This document shows, in pieces, positions 17,341 to 26,068 of a stretch of DNA of 64,000 bases. The notes below the pieces were generated by a model that was not told where the DNA came from, did no database searches, and was given only the letters and a program-made list of their open reading frames with translations. The first letter of the stretch is position 1, and each line of letters starts with the position of its first letter. The position numbers and the translations under genes are program-made. The DNA comes from an uncultured Bifidobacteriaceae bacterium (GTDB lineage: Bacteria; Actinomycetota; Actinomycetes; Actinomycetales; Bifidobacteriaceae), in assembly GCA_947253155.1 (NCBI GenBank), contig CAMXYK010000006.1:9563-73562 (forward strand), in the 5' to 3' direction.

Positions 17341-18675
17341 GTGACTGAAATCACCGCTCTAACTGATGAAGCATTGAAGGGTTTGCGTGAGGATTTTGAA
17401 GCAAATCCATTGAACCGTTTGGCTATGAATGGTGTGACTGCTGCTGGAATTGATAAGTTTGCGCGTAACTATGATCGCGCGCGCTTGTTGCAGCGTCGTT
17501 TTTCCACGATTGTTGACAACGGCGATGCTACGCATCAGGATCATTCTGGCCGTTGCTGGCTGTTTAGCTCGTTGAACGTGGCTCGTTTTATTGCGAAGAA
17601 GTCCCTCGGCTTGAAGGAGTTTGAGTTTTCGCAGAATTATGCCATGTACTATGACAAGCTTGAGCGCGTGAACTATTTCTTGAAGGATGTTGCTGCTTTG
17701 GTGCGTGCAGGGGAGCCTTCGGATTCTCGCTTGATTCAGCACTTGTTGCATGATGTTATGGGCGACGGCGGCCAGTGGACTATGGCTATGAACGTGTACA
17801 AGAAGTATGGTGCTGTTCCTAAGGATTTGTTCCCGGAGACTGCTTCTTCTAAGAATACGGGCGCTATGAATACGCAGTTGCGTGCGCTTTTGCATACTGC
17901 CGTGGCTCATATGTATGCGAATGCTACTGAAATTGATGAGATTATTGCGGATGCTACTGCTGCAGGTCACAGGATTTTGACGATTCACTTGGGTGAGCCA
18001 CCTAAGAGCTTTGATTGGGAGTGGACTGATAGCGACGGTAAGTTCCATCGTGACGGCGAGATTACTCCGGTTGAGTTCTGGAAGAAGTATGTGAATGCTG
18101 GTCTTGAGGATTATGTGTGCTTGGTTGATGATCCTCGCGCTGAGCATCCTAAGGGCAAGAAGATTGCTATTGAGCACTTGGGTAATGTTGCCGGAGGAGA
18201 CGCAACCGAGTATTTGAACGTGCCAAACCAGTTTATGAAGGATTGTGTGCGTAAGATTTTGGTTGAGAAGGGCATTCCGGTTTGGTTTGGTGCCGATTGC
18301 CATCCTATGATGGATCGCGAAAATGGCGCTTGGGCTACGGATTTGTTCGAGTATGGCCGCGTTTATGGCGTTGATTTTGATTTGGATAAAGAAGCGCGCG
18401 TGCGTTTTGCTGATTCTGCGATGAATCATGCTATGGCTTTTGCTGGCGTGGATGTTGCTGATGATGGCACGACTACTCGTCGTTGGCGCGTTGAGAACTC
18501 TTGGGGCACTGACATTGCGGATAAGGGTTACTTTACGATGAGTGACGATTGGTTTACTGAGTACGTGTATGAGGTTGCTGTTCCGAAGAATATGCTTCCG
18601 GAAGAATATCGCAAAGCCCTAGAAGAGCCAGCAATTGTTTTGCCGGCATGGGATCCAATGGGCGCTTTGGCCTAG
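17341..18675 (+). CDS. pepC: Aminopeptidase C (bleomycin hydrolase family)
   Basis: Peptidase family C1-B removes N-terminal residues from intracellular peptides, as a barrel-shaped hexamer. The GTG start is preceded by AGGAAAGG. The papain-type triad is visible: Cys72 in QDHSGRCWLFS, His363 in MNHAMAF and Asn386 in VENSWGTD. The length of 444 is normal. The last codons form one arm of a 23-bp perfect inverted repeat, so the 3' end of this mRNA can fold into a very stable hairpin that includes the stop codon. Confidence 0.96.
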   Translation: MTEITALTDEALKGLREDFEANPLNRLAMNGVTAAGIDKFARNYDRARLLQRRFSTIVDNGDATHQDHSGRCWLFSSLNVARFIAKKSLGLKEFEFSQNYAMYYDKLERVNYFLKDVAALVRAGEPSDSRLIQHLLHDVMGDGGQWTMAMNVYKKYGAVPKDLFPETASSKNTGAMNTQLRALLHTAVAHMYANATEIDEIIADATAAGHRILTIHLGEPPKSFDWEWTDSDGKFHRDGEITPVEFWKKYVNAGLEDYVCLVDDPRAEHPKGKKIAIEHLGNVAGGDATEYLNVPNQFMKDCVRKILVEKGIPVWFGADCHPMMDRENGAWATDLFEYGRVYGVDFDLDKEARVRFADSAMNHAMAFAGVDVADDGTTTRRWRVENSWGTDIADKGYFTMSDDWFTEYVYEVAVPKNMLPEEYRKALEEPAIVLPAWDPMGALA

Positions 18676-18713
18676 GCTAATTTCACTAGGAAATTAGCCT
18701 AGGCCAAAGCGCC
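18661..18713. repeat. Hairpin 1: 23-bp perfect palindrome overlapping the pepC stop codon
   Basis: Arms 18661-18683 and 18691-18713 are exact reverse complements around a 7-base loop (CACTAGG). No T run follows, so it is not a canonical terminator. It may stabilise or end the pepC mRNA. Confidence 0.9.
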
Positions 18714-18762
18714 GCGCTTGCTCAAAGTTGGAAGTCCAGTGGACTTCCAACGCAAGCGCGGC
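18711..18762. repeat. Hairpin 2 of the pepC-aroG array
   Basis: The outer stem GCCGCGCTTGC/GCAAGCGCGGC (11 bp) and inner stem GTTGGAAGTCC/GGACTTCCAAC (11 bp, loop AGT) are separated on one side by a five-base bulge. It shares its first three bases with hairpin 1. Confidence 0.85.
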
Positions 18763-18808
18763 GGCTTGTGCCGGTAAACGGCACAAGCCGACCACATCAA
18801 GTTAGGTT
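18755..18808. repeat. Hairpin 3: first copy of a flank-stem-flank module
   Basis: A perfect 12-bp stem, CGGCTTGTGCCG/CGGCACAAGCCG with a 5-nt loop (18762-18790), is preceded by AGCGCGGCGG and followed by CCGACCACATCAAGTTAGGTT. The flanks recur in hairpin 4 while the stem differs. Confidence 0.85.
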
Positions 18809-18822
18809 GGACTCTTTGCGTG

Positions 18823-18883
18823 AGCGCGGCGGTGTTCGCGTCTTTATCTTAAGAAGCGAACACCGACCACACCAAATTAGGTT
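18823..18883. repeat. Hairpin 4: second copy of the module, just before aroG
   Basis: A 10-bp stem CGGTGTTCGC/GCGAACACCG with a 16-nt loop (18830-18865) is flanked by AGCGCGGCGG and CCGACCACACCAAATTAGGTT. The 3' flank differs from that of hairpin 3 at only two of 21 positions and runs into TTTTT. Confidence 0.85.
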
Positions 18884-18902
18884 TTTATAGGATGGTGAAC
18901 AA

Positions 18903-20084
18903 ATGGCTTCTACAGCTGAGCAGCGTACTTCTCGCGCGGTAAAGAAGGAAGTTGAGGAGGGGCGCAACCCTCTTAACTCCGCGAAGTTCCAGCGCTGGGA
19001 GGACCAGGTTGGTGTGGATCGCATTATTAACCGCCGCGTATTGGAGCTTGATCCACTGCCGACTCCTGCTCAGGTGCTTGGCGAGTTGCCGTTGTCGCCG
19101 TATGCGCAGGATATTGTTGCTGAGTCGCGCGATGAGATTCGTGGCTGTTTGAATGGCGACGATGATCGCTTGTTGGTTATTGTTGGCCCGTGTTCTGTGC
19201 ATGATCCTAAGGCTGCTCTTGATTATGCGAGTCGTTTAGCTAAGTTGCGTTCGGAGCTCGAAGATGAGCTTCTTATTGTTATGCGCGTGTATTTTGAAAA
19301 GCCGCGCACAGCTCTTGGTTGGAAGGGTTTAATTAACGACCCGGATATTGATGGAACGCATGATATTCATAAGGGTTTGTTGCTTGCGCGTAAGACTTTG
19401 CTTGGTGTGTTGGATGCTGGTTTGGCTGCTGCTACTGAGTTTTTGGAGCCGACTAGCCCTCAGTTTATTGCGGATGCTGTGAGCTGGGGTGCGATTGGTG
19501 CGCGTAATACTGAGTCTCAGATTCACCGTCAGCTTGCTAGTGGTCTTTCTATGCCGGTTGGTTTTAAGAATGCTACGGATGGTTCTGTTTCTGCGGCTGT
19601 GAATGGTTGCTTGGCTGCGAGCCAGCATCATACGTTCTTTGGTATTGATCATCTTGGTCGCGCTTGTGCTGTGCAGACTCTTGGCAACCCGGACTGCCAC
19701 GTGGTTTTGCGCGGATCTAGTAAGGGCCCGAATTATGATGCTGCGTCGGTTGCTTCTGCTGTGGCTTCGATTCGTTTGCGTTTGGGAACTGGTTGCGTGG
19801 CTTCTAACGGCGTGGTTGTGGATTGCTCGCATGGCAATTCTGGCAAGGATGAGCATCGTCAGATTGAGGTTGTGCGTGAGATTGCGGATCGTTTGGCTGC
19901 TGGCGAGCAGGGCATTAAGGGCGTTATGATGGAGAGCTTCTTGCAGGGTGGTAATCAGGATCCTGCTCCTCTTAGCGAGCTTGAGTACGGTAAGTCTATT
20001 ACGGATCGTTGTATTTCTTGGGAAGATACTGCCGATTTGTTAAGAACTTTAGCGAAGTCCGTTGCAACACGACGTAGAGATTAG
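18903..20084 (+). CDS. 3-deoxy-7-phosphoheptulonate (DAHP) synthase, class I
   Basis: It condenses PEP and erythrose 4-phosphate, the entry reaction of the shikimate pathway to Phe, Tyr and Trp. Class I (AroF/G/H-like) motifs are clear: VIVGPCSVHDPKAALDYA (about 93-110), RVYFEKPRTALGWKGLINDP (about 122-141), GARNTESQIHRQLASGLSMPVGFKN, VVDCSHGNSGKDEHRQ with a metal-site His, and GVMMESFLQGGNQ. The 393-residue length exceeds E. coli AroG (350) mainly through an N-terminal extension of about 35 residues. AGGATGG precedes the ATG. The hairpin array lies directly upstream and could attenuate transcription. The exact paralogue (aroF, aroG or aroH) cannot be told. Confidence 0.94.
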   Translation: MASTAEQRTSRAVKKEVEEGRNPLNSAKFQRWEDQVGVDRIINRRVLELDPLPTPAQVLGELPLSPYAQDIVAESRDEIRGCLNGDDDRLLVIVGPCSVHDPKAALDYASRLAKLRSELEDELLIVMRVYFEKPRTALGWKGLINDPDIDGTHDIHKGLLLARKTLLGVLDAGLAAATEFLEPTSPQFIADAVSWGAIGARNTESQIHRQLASGLSMPVGFKNATDGSVSAAVNGCLAASQHHTFFGIDHLGRACAVQTLGNPDCHVVLRGSSKGPNYDAASVASAVASIRLRLGTGCVASNGVVVDCSHGNSGKDEHRQIEVVREIADRLAAGEQGIKGVMMESFLQGGNQDPAPLSELEYGKSITDRCISWEDTADLLRTLAKSVATRRRD

Positions 20085-20124
20085 ATATTAGAGATTGTAG
20101 TAAGATAATCTCAATTTACTTCTA

Positions 20125-20163
20125 CTTGGCTTATGTTTTACTGCATCAGCCAATTAAGTTTTG
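20125..20163 (+). terminator. Possible terminator after the DAHP synthase gene
   Basis: A short stem TTGGCT/AGCCAA (20126-20153) is followed by TTAAGTTTT. The stem is weak. Confidence 0.4.
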
Positions 20164-20196
20164 CACTATATTTTGCGTACAAGGGAGTGTGTTGAA

Positions 20197-20688
20197 ATGT
20201 ATAACAAAGACTTGAATAAAGCGAATAAAGCAGATAAAGCGAATAAAGGTTTTATGTGTAAGGCGCTACCAGTGGTGCGTTATGTGTTGTTTGCTTTGGT
20301 TGCAACTGGTGTTATTTTGCTTGCTTTTGCGTGGTATCGTGGCACTCATAGTGCTGGGTATACGGTTGTGGCGGATTCTGCATTTTGGTTTAGCGTTTTT
20401 ATGCCGTTTGTAACTGGAATCGTTTTGCTTATTTTTGCTCGCGGATGGCGTCGCATTGTTGGCACTTTAGTTTGTGTGCTTCTTATAGCTGGATTTTTCG
20501 CTTTTCTTGCTTTGCAAGATCAAATTATTGCGTTTTTCAATGTTCCTGTTGTGAATCCTTGGTTTGATTTTCAGTGCGGCGCATTGCTGAAGATTGCTAC
20601 TTTAACTTTTGTTATTATGACTTTAGTATGCGTGTTTTTGGTTAAGAATAACGATAAATGCGTAAGTGGCGAAGTAAAAAAAGGATGA
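20197..20688 (+). CDS. Uncharacterised four-span membrane protein
   Basis: I do not recognise a family. The start at ATG 20197 has AGGGAG about 12 bases upstream. The first 17 residues are a hydrophilic Asn-Lys-Ala repeat (NKANKADKANK), encoded by short tandem DNA repeats. Four hydrophobic segments follow: VVRYVLFALVATGVILLAFAW, FWFSVFMPFVTGIVLLIFA, IVGTLVCVLLIAGFFAFLAL and IATLTFVIMTLVCVFLV. It ends six bases before mtnN and is probably co-transcribed with it. Confidence 0.7.
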   Translation: MYNKDLNKANKADKANKGFMCKALPVVRYVLFALVATGVILLAFAWYRGTHSAGYTVVADSAFWFSVFMPFVTGIVLLIFARGWRRIVGTLVCVLLIAGFFAFLALQDQIIAFFNVPVVNPWFDFQCGALLKIATLTFVIMTLVCVFLVKNNDKCVSGEVKKG

Positions 20689-20694
20689 TTCTTA

Positions 20695-21405
20695 ATGTCT
20701 AATACTGAGAAAATTACTAGAGTTGCTGTTGTTGGCGCTTTAGATGAGGAAGTTGCTCATATTGCTAGTGCGCTTGAAAACGTGAGCCACGATCAGTCTG
20801 CAAGTCTTAACGTATCTTGCGGCACTCTTGACTCGGCGAATGGCAGCAAAATCGAAGTTGCAGCTACAGTTGGCGGAATGGGCTTAGTAAATGCTGCTGC
20901 AACTGTGCAATATCTTATTGACGCATACAATCCTCAAGCCGTAATTTTTTCTGGTATTGCAGGAAATCTTAATAAAAATTTGCATACGAACGATGTTGTT
21001 CTTGGAAAAACTGTAAAATATCTCGATACTGATATGCGCTTAATTGGCCAGTGGAAGCCGTTTGCAAGCGAGTTTCATTCGGATGATTATCTTCTTAAAG
21101 TAGCTAGCAAAGTGCTTACTGATATGAAAATCACGCATATTGCTGGAACAATTGCGTCCGGCGGATATTTTGTTGATTCGCCAGAAAAAGTTGCGGAAGT
21201 AATTGCAGCTACTCAAGCGGATGCTGTGGAAATGGAAGGCGCAGCCGTCTTGCATGTGGCTTCTCGTAACGATGTTCCTGCGCTTGTTGTGCGCGCAATG
21301 AGCGATAATGCGGATACAAAATACGAGGATTTTCACACTTTTGATATTTCCGAATATGCGGACACGGCTGCAAAAATTACGGTAAATATTCTTCGCAATT
21401 TGTGA
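20695..21405 (+). CDS. mtnN: 5'-methylthioadenosine/S-adenosylhomocysteine nucleosidase
   Basis: It cleaves adenine from MTA and SAH, recycling by-products of polyamine synthesis and methylation and supplying the AI-2 pathway. Family motifs: VVGALDEEVAHI with the catalytic acid (about 12-23), ATVGGMGLVNAA, VIFSGIAGNLN, GTIASGGYFV, DAVEMEGAAVLHVA (substrate-ribose Glu) and RAMSDNAD with the catalytic Asp near 200. The 236-residue length is standard. AAAGGATGATTC precedes the ATG. Confidence 0.95.
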   Translation: MSNTEKITRVAVVGALDEEVAHIASALENVSHDQSASLNVSCGTLDSANGSKIEVAATVGGMGLVNAAATVQYLIDAYNPQAVIFSGIAGNLNKNLHTNDVVLGKTVKYLDTDMRLIGQWKPFASEFHSDDYLLKVASKVLTDMKITHIAGTIASGGYFVDSPEKVAEVIAATQADAVEMEGAAVLHVASRNDVPALVVRAMSDNADTKYEDFHTFDISEYADTAAKITVNILRNL

Positions 21406-21655
21406 CATTTCGACACGCTGAGTCGGTCGCCGACTTACTTCGAACGCAAGTCGCGCAATCTCTAGCGCCAAATACCGCCATTTTTAGTACTCACTTTATT
21501 TTTGCCGGTGCGGTTTAACCCACCTGTTTACGATAGTTGCGTTAATAAAAAAAGATAGGGTAATTTAAGGAATGCGCCTAATTCGCAAATACGGCTATAG
21601 GAACGCGAAAATGTGGTGGGGCGCAATGCAATTCTTCGCGAAAGGAAAGAAGAAT

Positions 21656-22852
21656 ATGCGTAACTATATAAATAAGTCAAATATGAATAAATTGAATACA
21701 ATCAAAGTAAATACGAATAAAAGCGCACTTAAGTTCCGTAGTATTGCTGCGGCTGCGCTAACTTTCGGATTGTGCGCAACTTGCGCTGCTTGCGGCGACA
21801 ATGTTCCTGCAGAAAACAACAACGCAACTGGCGCACAGAATGCAAAAATTTCCGGAAACTTCCAAGGCTCGGGAGCTTCCTCACAGCAGGTTGCAGTAGA
21901 AGCGTGGATTGCAGGATTCCAATCTAAAAATCCTGGCACTAAAATCGCCTATAATCCAACTGGCTCTGGCGCAGGAGTTACAACTTTTATGACTGGTGCT
22001 ACGGCTTGGGCTGGTTCGGACAAGCCTTTGAGCGACGACGAGGTAGAAAAGTCAAAGTCGGTTTGCGCAAACGGTACTACAGCTTTCGACGTTCCAGTAT
22101 ATGTATCTCCAATCGCAGTAATCTTTAATCTAAAAGGCGTTTCGGATGCTGGCAAGCATATTAATTTGGACGCTTCGACGATTGCTAAAATTTTCGACGG
22201 CAAAATTACGCGCTGGAATGACGACGCAATTAAATCGCAAAATCCTAAGCTAAAGCTTCCAGACACTCCAATTACTGTTGTTCACCGCTCCGATAAGTCC
22301 GGCACAACGCAGAACTTCTTAAGCTATGTGAAGGATGCGGCTCCGGACGATTGGTCGCATGATCTTTCTGAAAACTGGCCAAATAGCGTCGGTCAAGGCG
22401 CAAAAGGCACTTCCGGTGTTGTGTCAACAGTTCGCATGGCTGACGGTGCTATTGGTTACGCTGATTTTTCGCAAGTTGGAAAGCTCGGCACTGTTGCTGT
22501 GAAGGTGGGGGATACTTATAATGAGATTTCTCCTGAAGCGGCTTCGCAAACTTTGGCTGATTCCGAGATTGATTCTGATATTTCGGCAAAATATCCTAAC
22601 CGCGTTGTTATGAAAATTAATCATAATACGCAAACTAAGGGCGCTTACCCGATTGTGCTGGTTTCTTACGATATTTCTTGCCCGGTTTATAAAGATTCTG
22701 GAACTGCTCAGTTTGTGAAGTCTTGGCTTAGCTACGTAACTAGCGCGGAAGGTCAGAATGCTGCTTCTGCTGCTGCTGGAACGGCTCCACTTCCGAAAAA
22801 TTTGGTTGGCAAAATTAACAAGTCAATTAATACAATAAAAATCGGAAAGTAA
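21656..22852 (+). CDS. pstS: Phosphate ABC transporter substrate-binding lipoprotein
   Basis: PstS captures phosphate outside the membrane for PstCAB. ATG 21656 is chosen because AAAGGAAAGAAG lies just upstream; the frame is open for 28 codons before it. The N terminus has a basic region then LKFRSIAAAALTFGLCATCAACGDN. The likely acylated Cys is the last one, preceded by CAA, which is unusual for a lipobox (normally Leu at -3). The mature part has PstS motifs: GSGASSQQVAVEAW, YNPTGSGAGVTTFMTG, GSDKPLS, VHRSDKSGTTQNFL, KGTSGVVSTVR and GYADFSQ. Confidence 0.95.
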   Translation: MRNYINKSNMNKLNTIKVNTNKSALKFRSIAAAALTFGLCATCAACGDNVPAENNNATGAQNAKISGNFQGSGASSQQVAVEAWIAGFQSKNPGTKIAYNPTGSGAGVTTFMTGATAWAGSDKPLSDDEVEKSKSVCANGTTAFDVPVYVSPIAVIFNLKGVSDAGKHINLDASTIAKIFDGKITRWNDDAIKSQNPKLKLPDTPITVVHRSDKSGTTQNFLSYVKDAAPDDWSHDLSENWPNSVGQGAKGTSGVVSTVRMADGAIGYADFSQVGKLGTVAVKVGDTYNEISPEAASQTLADSEIDSDISAKYPNRVVMKINHNTQTKGAYPIVLVSYDISCPVYKDSGTAQFVKSWLSYVTSAEGQNAASAAAGTAPLPKNLVGKINKSINTIKIGK

Positions 22853-22914
22853 AAAATAAAAGTAAAAACTTTTCGTAACTGATATTATAAAAATATTAGT
22901 TAAAAGGAGCATGA

Positions 22915-23919
22915 TTGAGTTCTACGAAAAATACGACAGCAGTTGCGAATAGTGCAAACGATGCTAATGAGATTTCTGAGAGCAATAGCAAAAATTATGC
23001 AGGCACTCATATTGCGGATCGTCTTTTTAAAGGCGTAGCTGCAGGCTGTGGCGTGCTGATTTTGATTGTTCTTACTGCAGTTGCGCTATTTTTACTGTTT
23101 CGTGCTTGGCCGCTAATAAGCGAGGATCAAGCGCAAGTAAGTCGCGTATTTTCCGACTTTACTGGCGGTAAAGCGCACGATTTTATAAGCTACGTAGCTC
23201 CTCTTATTTTTGGAACTGTGCTTATGTCTGCGCTCGCACTGCTGTTCGCATTTTTCGTGGCAATCGGCATCGCGCTGTTTATTGCGTATTATGCTCCTAA
23301 AAAAATTGTTCCGCTTTTAAGCGGAGTTGTTGATTTGCTTGCTGCAATTCCATCCGTAATTTATGGTTTGTGGGGCGGATTGGTACTTGTGCCAGCAATG
23401 TATCCGTTCTGGGATTGGGTTTCTAAACTTTTTGGTTGGATTCCGCTATTTTCTGGCCCTGTGGCGAATCCTTCCAGAAGTGCTGCAACTGTTAGCTTAG
23501 TTTTGGCTGTTATGATTTTGCCTATTATTACTTCGATGGCTCGCGATATTTTCCAGCAGGCTCCTCGCTTGCAGCAGGAGGGCGCGCTGGCGCTCGGTGC
23601 AACGAAGTGGGAGATGATTAAGTTAGCTGTTTTGCCGTTTGCAAAGTCGGGTATTGTGTCGGCTTCTATGCTTGGGTTGGGTCGCGCGCTTGGCGAAACA
23701 ATGGCAGTTTTGATGATTTTGTCTCCTGGATTTACTTTTGGTATCAATATTTTCAAAGCTTCCCAAAATCAAACTATTGCTGCAAATATTGCAGCGCAGT
23801 ATCCGGAAGCGAATGGTCTTGGCGTAAGTGCGCTTATTGCAACCGGCTTGGTTTTGTTCGTTATTTCTTTTGCAGTCAACTTTATTGCTCGCAAAATTAC
23901 AGGAAAGGCGGGCGCATAA
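22915..23919 (+). CDS. pstC: Phosphate ABC transporter permease PstC
   Basis: The start is TTG 22915: AAAAGGAG lies six bases upstream, and the nearby ATG at 22911 is in another frame. The 334 residues contain six predicted spans and the EAA-type loop EGALALGATKWEMIKLAVLPFAKSG near 220-244, which contacts PstB. DLLAAIPSVIYGLWG is a PstC signature. It follows pstS by 62 bp. Its stop codon abuts the start of pstA. Confidence 0.95.
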   Translation: MSSTKNTTAVANSANDANEISESNSKNYAGTHIADRLFKGVAAGCGVLILIVLTAVALFLLFRAWPLISEDQAQVSRVFSDFTGGKAHDFISYVAPLIFGTVLMSALALLFAFFVAIGIALFIAYYAPKKIVPLLSGVVDLLAAIPSVIYGLWGGLVLVPAMYPFWDWVSKLFGWIPLFSGPVANPSRSAATVSLVLAVMILPIITSMARDIFQQAPRLQQEGALALGATKWEMIKLAVLPFAKSGIVSASMLGLGRALGETMAVLMILSPGFTFGINIFKASQNQTIAANIAAQYPEANGLGVSALIATGLVLFVISFAVNFIARKITGKAGA

Positions 23920-24921
23920 ATGGCGAATCAAATTAATAAATCTAACGAAGGTGCAGAAAATTCCGCGGCTCCTGTTATTGATTTCAACAAATTCCGCCCA
24001 ACCAGATCTTATCTTGCCGCACGCAAACGCAAAGATATGCTTATGCGCGTGCTTATTTTTCTGTCTTTCGTAGTTGCAGTCATTCCTTTAGCTTCGCTGC
24101 TTTTAACAACAATTATTAACGGCATTAAGCGCTTAAATCTTGACTTTTTAACGCATAACATGACCTACGTTGTTGGCGGAAACGCCACTGGAACCGGTGG
24201 TTATGGCGGAATTTTACACGCAATTATTGGAACGCTTGAAATAACTTTTGGAGCAATGCTTATTTCGATTCCAATTGGAATCATGTGCGCAGTTTACTTA
24301 GTGGAGTATGCTCGCGGAAACAAAATGGCTCGAATAATTAACCTACTAGTTGACGTAATGAGTGGTATTCCGTCAATTGTTGCTGGCCTGTTTGCGTTTT
24401 CTATGTTTGCGCTTTTTGCAGGTCCTGGAACTATTAACGGTTTTGAAGGTTCCGTTGCACTTTCGCTACTTATGCTTCCAACTGTTGTAAAATCTTCGCA
24501 AGAAATGCTAAAAATTGTGCCGAACGATTTGCGTGAGGCTGCTTTAGCTTTGGGAGTAACAAAGCAGCGTATGATTACGAAAATTGTTTTGAGAACTGCT
24601 CTTCCAGGAATTGTTTCTGGATGCATTCTTGCTGTTGCACGTGTGATTGGCGAAACTGCGCCGCTTCTTATGGCTGCAGGTTTTATTGCTTCTACGAATT
24701 TCAATTTATTTGATGGTCAGATGACGACTTTGCCTGTGTATGTTTACCAAGAATATTCTAAACTTTCTGCGAACTGCCCAGCTAATGCGCCGGCTTCCTG
24801 CGTAACTTCAATTCCTATGGAACGTGCCTGGGCTGCGGCTTTAACTCTTATTGTTGTTGTTCTGTTACTAAATATTATTGGTCGAGTCGTTTCTAGAGTG
24901 TTTGCAGTAAAAGCGAGATAA
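23920..24921 (+). CDS. pstA: Phosphate ABC transporter permease PstA
   Basis: The ATG directly follows the pstC stop codon. The 333-residue protein has six hydrophobic segments. LLVDVMSGIPSIVAGLFAF and the EAA loop REAALALGVTKQRMITKIVLRTALPGIVSG (about 207-236) mark the PstA permease that pairs with PstC. An N-terminal hydrophilic arm of about 45 residues precedes the first span. Confidence 0.95.
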   Translation: MANQINKSNEGAENSAAPVIDFNKFRPTRSYLAARKRKDMLMRVLIFLSFVVAVIPLASLLLTTIINGIKRLNLDFLTHNMTYVVGGNATGTGGYGGILHAIIGTLEITFGAMLISIPIGIMCAVYLVEYARGNKMARIINLLVDVMSGIPSIVAGLFAFSMFALFAGPGTINGFEGSVALSLLMLPTVVKSSQEMLKIVPNDLREAALALGVTKQRMITKIVLRTALPGIVSGCILAVARVIGETAPLLMAAGFIASTNFNLFDGQMTTLPVYVYQEYSKLSANCPANAPASCVTSIPMERAWAAALTLIVVVLLLNIIGRVVSRVFAVKAR

Positions 24922-25005
24922 AGCGAAATAAGTCAAAGTCAATCTGGAATAAAGCGAAATAAACGAAACAAGCAAAATAAAGCGAAATAAATTTTTAGAA
25001 AGCGA
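24908..25005 (+). repeat. Short tandem repeats between pstA and pstB
   Basis: ATAAAGCGAAATAA-like units occur three times along with shorter variants (AAACGAAACAA, AAGCAAAATAA). No promoter or terminator is evident. The repeats lengthen the spacer within an otherwise tight operon. Confidence 0.7.
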
Positions 25006-25012
25006 GCATAAA

Positions 25013-25792
25013 ATGGGTCAACGAATTGATGTGAATCACCTAAATATTTATTATGGTGATTTTCTTGCTGTAGAAGACGTAAATATTAATATTGAGCCGA
25101 ATAAAGTTACGGCTTTTATTGGACCTTCCGGATGCGGAAAATCAACAGTTTTGCGCACTTTAGATCGCATGCACGAAATAACTCCTGGCGCTCGCGTAGA
25201 AGGTCAAGTGCTTCTTGAAGGCCGCGATTTATACGGCAAAGACGTTGACCCTGTGGCGGTTCGACGCAACGTTGGCATGGTTTTTCAGCGCCCGAATCCA
25301 TTCCCAACTATGTCAATTCGCGAAAATGTGCTTGCTGGAGTTCGTTTGAATAATCGCAAGATTTCTAAGAATGACGCCGACGACTTAGTTGAGTGGGCTT
25401 TGCGCGGAGCAAATTTGTGGAATGAAGTTAAGGATCGCTTAGATAAGCCTGGCATTGGTCTTTCTGGCGGTCAGCAGCAGCGACTTTGCATTGCTAGAGC
25501 AGTGGCAGTGCATCCGCAAGTTTTGCTTATGGATGAGCCTTGCTCGGCTCTCGACCCTATTTCGACTCTTGCAGTAGAAGATTTGATTAACGATCTTAAA
25601 AACGAATACACGATTGTGATTGTTACTCACAATATGCAACAGGCTGCGCGAGTTGCTGATTACACGGCATTCTTTAATTTGAAGGCTGTTGGCAAGCCTG
25701 GTCATTTGGAGTATTTTGCGGATACTACGACTATGTTTAACAATCCGCGCAATGCCGAAGCTGAGCGCTATATTTCCGGCAGATTTGGGTGA
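25013..25792 (+). CDS. pstB: Phosphate ABC transporter ATP-binding protein
   Basis: The 259-residue ATPase shows Walker [10 protein letters not shown] (37-45), Q-loop VFQRPNPFP, signature [14 protein letters not shown] (about 149-162), Walker [14 protein letters not shown] and switch His in IVTHNMQQ. The order pst S-C-A-B is standard. No phoU follows, although phoU often closes this operon. Confidence 0.97.
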   Translation: MGQRIDVNHLNIYYGDFLAVEDVNINIEPNKVTAFIGPSGCGKSTVLRTLDRMHEITPGARVEGQVLLEGRDLYGKDVDPVAVRRNVGMVFQRPNPFPTMSIRENVLAGVRLNNRKISKNDADDLVEWALRGANLWNEVKDRLDKPGIGLSGGQQQRLCIARAVAVHPQVLLMDEPCSALDPISTLAVEDLINDLKNEYTIVIVTHNMQQAARVADYTAFFNLKAVGKPGHLEYFADTTTMFNNPRNAEAERYISGRFG

Positions 25793-25807
25793 GTTTTGCG
25801 TTGTTTT

Positions 25808-25831
25808 TTCAGCTGTTTTGCTGAATTTTTA
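25808..25831 (+). terminator. pst operon terminator
   Basis: A 6-bp stem TTCAGC/GCTGAA with a 6-nt loop is followed by TTTTT, 16 bp after the pstB stop. Confidence 0.65.
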
Positions 25832-26068
25832 ACACTTTTACCTTTGTGAGTTGGTCAGCACGTGCGCGTAAGGTCAGAGCTGTTCGGTTGTTCAAAGGTT
25901 TCGCAATTTTCATAATTTTATTTGAGATTTTGTGGTGCTTTTGTTCTTCCGGCGAGTCGCAGTAACCTCTGCGTGAATGCCCAAATGTAATTGCGTCCGC
26001 GATTGCTCAAGTGCTTTCGCTGCGCTTTTCTGGTCTTTTGCGCTGTAAAACCAAGGAACAGAGAGTTT

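Noticed and set aside
20197..20688. The four-span protein as a toxin-antitoxin or immunity partner of mtnN.
   Set aside because: Spacing suggests only co-transcription; nothing in the sequence supports such a role.
25832..26068. Purine riboswitch upstream of the NCS2 permease.
   Set aside because: I could not find the three-way-junction core or paired loops of the aptamer; only a small CGCAG/CTGCG hairpin is present.
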